From assembly GCA_023248915.1 (NCBI GenBank), contig JAHFDQ010000172.1:1-10533 (forward strand): a DNA stretch of 10,533 nt. The letters are read 5' to 3'. Position numbers and translations under genes: made by a program. Origin of the DNA: Archangiaceae bacterium. Its GTDB lineage: Bacteria > Myxococcota > Myxococcia > Myxococcales > Myxococcaceae. A model generated the notes under the pieces. The model was given only the letters and a program-made list of their open reading frames with translations, was not told where the DNA came from and ran no database searches. Shown one piece after another: positions 7,204 through 10,533 of this stretch. Position 1 is the stretch's first letter. The number at the start of each line of letters is the position of its first letter.

Positions 7204-8382
7204 ATGGCCGAGCTTTCGAACTGGATTCTGTTTCACGACGAGAAGCTGAAGCGGAAGTACTCGCGCTCGAAGATTCCGATGAACACCCTCGTCGAGGCGT
7301 ACCTCGACCAGAAGCTCGACGTGAAGGGCGACCTCCACGAGCTGATGCGGAAGAAGAACCTCTTCGTGAACTACCGGCTGACGCTCGACCAGGCGAAGTT
7401 CTTCTTCCAGAAGTTCATTCCCTCGGTCGTCATCCACTCGAAGAAGCAGGACAAGGAATTGGTCACCGGCCATTACGACCGCGGCAACGACTTCTTCGAG
7501 TGGTTCCTCGGCGACGTGATGGTCTACACCTCGGCCTTCTTCAGGACGGGCGACGAGGACATCGAGGCGGCGCAGCGCCAGAAGCTCGACTACGTCGCCC
7601 ACAAGCTGCACTTGAAGCCCGGCGAACGGCTGCTCGACATTGGCTGCGGCTGGGGCACCCTGGTTCAGCACATGGCCGAGAAGTACGGGGCCGACGCGAC
7701 CGGCGTCACCATCAGCAAGAACCAGACGGAGTTCGCCGAGAAGCGCATCGCCGAGAAGAAGCTGACGTCGAAGGCCCGAATCCTCAACCTCGACTACCGC
7801 GACATTCCGCGCCAGAAGTACGACAAGATCACCGTGCTCGAGATGGCCGAGCACGTGGGCATCAAGAACTTCCAGAAGTTCATGCGTCAGCTGAGCTCGA
7901 TGCTCACCGACGACGGCGTCCTGTACCTGCAGATCGCCGGGCTGCGCCGGAACTGGAACCCCGAGGACTTCACCTGGGGCATGTTCATGTCGAAGTACAT
8001 CTTCCCCGGCGCCGACGCGTCGCTGCCGCTGTCCTACGTTTCCAACCAGCTCGAGAAGGCCGGCTTCGAGATTCACAGCGTCGAGAACATCGGCATTCAC
8101 TACTCGTACACGATCGAGCGCTGGTACCGGAATTGGATCGCCAACCGCGAGAAGATTCTCTCGGCCTACGGCGAGCGCTGGTACCGCCTGTGGCTCACCT
8201 TCCTGGCCTGGTCGGTGCTGATCGCCGAAGAGGGCGGGTCGACCTGCTTCCAGGTGGTGGCGAACAAGAACCTGTCGACCTTCAACCGCCACCGCTGGGT
8301 CGGCGAGTCCGTGGGGCTGGGCGAGTTCGCCGCGCCTCCGGCGCAGCTGAAGTCCTCGTCACGCAAACTCCGCAGCGCCTAG
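7204..8382 (+). CDS. Cyclopropane-fatty-acyl-phospholipid synthase family methyltransferase
   Basis: The 392-residue protein has the two-part layout of CFA synthases, with a helical N-terminal region and then a SAM-methyltransferase domain. Family landmarks are HYDRGNDFFEWFLGD (90-104), the YTSAFF segment, SAM motif I LLDIGCGWG (143-151), GVTISKNQ (167-174) and the bicarbonate-site region LEMAEHVG (212-219). The C-terminal YRNW and GERWYRL also fit. Length is close to the E. coli enzyme (382). Such enzymes transfer a methyl or methylene group from SAM to unsaturated acyl chains at the membrane surface. An ungapped alignment from memory of the C-terminus puts Ser337 where E. coli has the conserved Cys354, so cyclopropane formation is not assured. 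Simple methylation of a lipid or another substrate is possible. The frame opens earlier (7138), but ATG 7204 is preceded by a GGACGGAA-type site. Confidence 0.88.
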   Translation: MAELSNWILFHDEKLKRKYSRSKIPMNTLVEAYLDQKLDVKGDLHELMRKKNLFVNYRLTLDQAKFFFQKFIPSVVIHSKKQDKELVTGHYDRGNDFFEWFLGDVMVYTSAFFRTGDEDIEAAQRQKLDYVAHKLHLKPGERLLDIGCGWGTLVQHMAEKYGADATGVTISKNQTEFAEKRIAEKKLTSKARILNLDYRDIPRQKYDKITVLEMAEHVGIKNFQKFMRQLSSMLTDDGVLYLQIAGLRRNWNPEDFTWGMFMSKYIFPGADASLPLSYVSNQLEKAGFEIHSVENIGIHYSYTIERWYRNWIANREKILSAYGERWYRLWLTFLAWSVLIAEEGGSTCFQVVANKNLSTFNRHRWVGESVGLGEFAAPPAQLKSSSRKLRSA

Positions 8383-8389
8383 CGGGTGG

Positions 8390-8785
8390 TCAGGCCGAGG
8401 CAGCCGCCACGGCGGCCTCGGTCGCTCGCACCAGCGCTGCGATCGCTCGGACGAACGCGCAGTCGAAGGGCTTGACCGCGAAGGCGAGCGCTCCCACCGA
8501 AGCCGCCGCCGCGCGCGCCTTCTCGTCGTCGAACGACGAAACGACGATGATTCTCACGCCGCGGGTCGCAAGGTTGCGGCGCAGCTCGGAGAGAAGCTCG
8601 GCGCCACCCGCCCTTCCCTGCTCGACGTCGAGCACGATCAGCGACGGGCAGTACCTCGACGCAAGCTCGACGACACGCGCCGACGTGTCGGCAATCGCCG
8701 ACAGCCCCGCATCGGTGAACATGCGGGCGAGGGCGAACGCGTCCGCCGGGTCTCGCACCGAGATGAGCACCGAGGGCTTCGCCAT
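8390..8785 (-). CDS. Stand-alone receiver (REC) domain response regulator, degenerate acidic pocket
   Basis: This 131-residue protein is a single CheY-type receiver with no output domain. The phospho-acceptor is Asp53 in the LIVLDVEQG strand, the conserved Ser/Thr position is Ser83 or Ser84 (VVSSFDD) and the Lys is Lys105 in a KPF context. The N-terminal acidic pair is altered: the strand VLISV is followed by R11-D12 where CheY has Asp12-Asp13. That change should weaken magnesium binding and phosphorylation. The C-terminus is an Ala/Val-rich helix. Such proteins work by docking onto a partner, which is unknown here. No histidine kinase is in the window. The ATG is used without a good ribosome site and is divergent from the VWA gene. 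The stop is 7 bases from the stop of the convergent methyltransferase gene. Confidence 0.8.
   Translation of the reverse strand: MAKPSVLISVRDPADAFALARMFTDAGLSAIADTSARVVELASRYCPSLIVLDVEQGRAGGAELLSELRRNLATRGVRIIVVSSFDDEKARAAAASVGALAFAVKPFDCAFVRAIAALVRATEAAVAAASA
8395..8421 (+). terminator. Strong GC hairpin just after the methyltransferase stop
   Basis: CCGAG (8395-8399) pairs with CTCGG (8417-8421), enclosing a GCCG/CGGC inner stem with a small bulge. It starts 12 bases after the stop of the CFA-type gene and could end its transcript, although no U-tract follows. It lies in the C-terminal codons of the receiver gene (Ala-rich), so the pairing may simply reflect repeated alanine and valine codons. 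Confidence 0.25.
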
Positions 8786-8898
8786 GGCGGAAACGTTTGC
8801 AATGGCCGGACCGGACCCTGTTGCAGGCCGACCGTGGGCCCGAATCGGCGAAAGCCTCCGGTAGCGTATGCTGGGCCGGTCGACCGGACGAGGAAGTC
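8786..8898. promoter_or_regulatory. Divergent spacer between receiver and VWA genes
   Basis: This 113-base spacer holds the promoters of both divergent genes. A TATGCT (8867-8872), 26 bases before the VWA ATG, is the best -10-like element, with no convincing -35. Next to the receiver start lies the palindrome AAACGTTT (8791-8798), inside a short imperfect direct repeat (TTCGCCATGGC 8778-8788, TTTGCAATGGC 8796-8806). That arrangement could serve as an operator over the receiver start. The ribosome site GAGGAAG (8890-8896) fixes the VWA start. Confidence 0.3.
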
Positions 8899-10131
8899 AT
8901 GAACTGGACAGCAGTCGGGCTCGAGCGGACGGTCGGCGCTTCGCGCGAGGGGCACATTCTAGTTTCGGTGGACGAGGCCGCGGACGTGGCCCGCGTGCCG
9001 CTGATGCTCAACCTGCTGCTCGACCGCAGCGGCTCGATGAAGGGCGCGCCGCTGGCCGCCGCCGTCGAGGCGGCGCTGCAGTTGGTCGACCTGGCGGGGC
9101 CCGACGACTTCCTCGGGCTGCTCACCTTCGACGGGGTGGCCGAGCAGCGCGTCGCGATGTGCGCGATGGACGATGCGGGCAAGAAGACGTTCATCGAGGC
9201 GCTGGCCGAGGTCGAGTCCGGCCAGGGCACCGCCCTGCACCAGGCGCTCGAGCTGGGCGCGCGCGCGGTGCAGCGGCTGCTGGTGCCGGGCCGCCGGCCC
9301 CGGCTGCTGCTGCTCACCGACGGCGAGCCTTCAGTAGGGCCGGACAGCGAGGCCGCGTTCGAGGCGCTCGGCGCGAAGGTCGCCCAGGGCGGAACTTCGG
9401 TTCACGCGCTGGGGTTGGCGCGGCACTACGTGCCCGAGATTCTCACCGCGGTGACGCTGCCGTCGGGCAACGCCTTCGAGCACGTCGACGGCCCCGAAGG
9501 GCTGGCCGAGGCCCTGGGAGCGCTGTTCGCGCACCTGTTCGGCGACGTGGCGAGCGGCGTCGAGGTTCGATTGTGCCCCACCGGCTTTTCGTCCATCGGT
9601 TGCCGTCACGCCTATTCGACGCGGGTCGAGTCCGACGCGCTCGTCGTGATGGTGGGCGAGCTGTCCCGCGCGGCGAGCCGGAGGGTGCTCTTCTCGGGTT
9701 CGCTGGGCACCGGCGCGTGGAACGCGGCCATCACCGGCAGCGCCGTCGCGCGCGGCGACCAGCGCCACCAGAGCGTCCCGGTCGAGCGGGTGGACGGCGC
9801 TTCGGCGGAGGGCCGGCTGGTGCTGGGGGTCGGGCTCGAGCTCGACCTGGTGGGCGCCGAGACCGGTGCCTGGTTGGCGCTCGCCCGGCGCGACCTGCCT
9901 CGCGCCGAGTCGCTGCTCGACGACTCCGAGCGCGCGCTTCGCGACCTGACCGGGCTCGGCGTCGAGGGGCTGTCGGGCCAGCGGCACCGGGCGCGGCTGG
10001 TCGACCTGCGCACGGCCATCGAGCGAGGCGACGGCGACTTCCCGCTGCTCATCCGGCGCGCCAAGTCGGCGCAGGCCGGCACTCACGTCAGCCAGGTCAT
10101 TCCCTTCCCGATGGGCCGACTGAAGCACTGA
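8899..10131 (+). CDS. Cytoplasmic von Willebrand factor A (VWA) domain protein
   Basis: The 410-residue protein has a VWA domain at roughly residues 34-215 with a complete metal-ion-dependent adhesion site: D42-x-S44-x-S46 (DRSGSM), Thr111 in GQGTALHQAL and Asp141 in LTDGEP. No signal peptide or membrane helix is present, so it is likely cytoplasmic. After the VWA fold comes a beta-rich segment (about 216-320) and an Ala/Arg/Leu-rich helical C-terminus (about 335-400). The reading frame is open upstream to 8797, but ATG 8899 has the GAGGAAG site and starts a normal N-terminal strand. VWA proteins bind partner proteins in a metal-dependent way and are often part of regulatory or chaperone-like assemblies. 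The partner is not evident here. Nearby candidates are the divergent receiver protein and the convergent Sm-like protein. Confidence 0.85.
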   Translation: MNWTAVGLERTVGASREGHILVSVDEAADVARVPLMLNLLLDRSGSMKGAPLAAAVEAALQLVDLAGPDDFLGLLTFDGVAEQRVAMCAMDDAGKKTFIEALAEVESGQGTALHQALELGARAVQRLLVPGRRPRLLLLTDGEPSVGPDSEAAFEALGAKVAQGGTSVHALGLARHYVPEILTAVTLPSGNAFEHVDGPEGLAEALGALFAHLFGDVASGVEVRLCPTGFSSIGCRHAYSTRVESDALVVMVGELSRAASRRVLFSGSLGTGAWNAAITGSAVARGDQRHQSVPVERVDGASAEGRLVLGVGLELDLVGAETGAWLALARRDLPRAESLLDDSERALRDLTGLGVEGLSGQRHRARLVDLRTAIERGDGDFPLLIRRAKSAQAGTHVSQVIPFPMGRLKH

Positions 10132-10150
10132 GCGCCGAGGCGCCCCTCAG
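10128..10150. terminator. Hairpin spanning the convergent stops of the VWA and Sm-like genes
   Basis: CTGAG (10128-10132) pairs with CTCAG (10146-10150), and an inner CGC-CGAG-GCG stem (10133-10142) is separated by a CCC bulge. Both stop codons lie in the stem. It could act as a two-way terminator in the 15-base gap, with TTCGGTT following on the plus side. There is no proper U-tract. Confidence 0.35.
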
Positions 10151-10533
10151 TTCGGTTCGGGCTCGGCGGTCCAGCGCACGATGGCGTGCAGCGGGACGAA
10201 CAGCTCGCGCCCGGGCTCGCCCAATACGAGGTCGAAGGGGCCGAAGCACAAGAGCGGCCGCTGCAGCTCGAGGCCGTTGCGCAGGGTCAACCGCAGAGTG
10301 CGCCCCGCCAGGCCGTTGAACAGCCGCGGGTCGGACACGGGCCTCCGTTCGGGCTGCCGGGCGATGGGCAGCGGCTTCTGAGTCAACCGGGGGTCGCGTT
10401 CGAGCGTCGGGGCCAAGGACTCCCACAGCGCCCTCCGGGCCAGGAGCACCACCTGAAGCTTCTCGAGGCGCCCCTGTTTCTCGAACGTGAACGCCACCCG
10501 CTCGACCCCGGTGAGGGCATCGAAGAGCGTCCG
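10147..10533 (-). CDS. Uncharacterised protein with C-terminal Sm/Hfq-like domain, 5' end outside window
   Basis: The frame is open to the window edge, reading R-T-L-F-D-A-L-T-G-V-E-R before the GTG at 10497, so the start lies beyond it and the GTG is probably internal. The visible 128 residues have an N-terminal part with alternating hydrophobic strands (RVAFTFEKQG, KLQVVLLA), a basic/proline linker (about 46-70), then a compact region at about 71-121. That region reads FNGLAGRTLRLTL, NGLELQ, CFGPFDLVLG, then LFVPLHAIV. It follows the Sm1 and Sm2 layout of Hfq: a strand, Asn-Gly turn, strand with an F-x-x-F/D-type bend, then a final hydrophobic-x-His-Ala-Ile strand. This resemblance is by eye. 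If real, it suggests RNA binding or ring assembly. The stop is 15 bases from the convergent VWA stop. Confidence 0.55.
   Translation of the reverse strand, partial: RTLFDALTGVERVAFTFEKQGRLEKLQVVLLARRALWESLAPTLERDPRLTQKPLPIARQPERRPVSDPRLFNGLAGRTLRLTLRNGLELQRPLLCFGPFDLVLGEPGRELFVPLHAIVRWTAEPEPN

Noticed and set aside
7047..8864. A 605-codon plus-strand open frame over the CFA-type gene
   Set aside because: It is rich in Arg, Ala and Pro with no recognisable motif and runs across gene boundaries. It is an out-of-frame shadow typical of GC-rich DNA.
8868..10319. A 483-codon frame overlapping the VWA gene
   Set aside because: Almost entirely Arg/Ala/Gly; the in-frame VWA gene has an intact MIDAS and a ribosome site.

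Overview
GC-rich DNA (roughly two thirds G+C by eye), densely packed, with gene ends 3 to 15 bases apart at convergent junctions and several 4-base ATGA gene overlaps. The gene types and style (glycan enzymes, a stand-alone receiver, a cytoplasmic von Willebrand A protein, a CFA-type methyltransferase) fit a Myxococcota-like bacterium. That placement is inferred from style and was not tested by a search. No rRNA, tRNA, CRISPR array, insertion sequence or integrase is visible, and no gene-free stretch exceeds about 115 bases.

Left part (1-5943): a partial plus-strand gene, probably the C-terminal part of a class I SAM methyltransferase, runs tail-to-tail into a five-gene minus-strand operon. 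In transcription order the operon encodes a family 2 glycosyltransferase (5943-5038), a radical SAM protein with a SPASM-like C-terminus (5041-3911), a polytopic GT-C glycosyltransferase of the AftB-like type (3927-2248), an extended SDR or epimerase (2251-1286) and a classical SDR (1289-549). Three junctions are ATGA stop/start overlaps and one is a 17-base overlap, so the five proteins are probably translationally coupled and act in one pathway. The likely output is an envelope glycan or glycolipid, with cytoplasmic sugar or lipid transfer, radical and redox tailoring, and a membrane-embedded transfer on the far side of the membrane. The product cannot be read from sequence.

Middle part (5944-8382): a 105-base divergent spacer with an inverted repeat separates the operon from a plus-strand integral membrane protein of the YbhN/LPG-synthase-TM family, which carries an unusual four-cysteine external loop. 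Next comes a CFA-synthase-family methyltransferase in which the position matching the conserved E. coli Cys354 is serine. These two genes share a similar promoter-like element upstream. Both are envelope-lipid-type functions and fit the glycan operon.

Right part (8390-10533): a stand-alone receiver domain lies on the minus strand. It is divergent from a cytoplasmic VWA protein with a complete MIDAS. The window ends in a minus-strand gene, cut by the edge, whose C-terminus looks like an Sm/Hfq-type fold. This is the least expected domain in the window.
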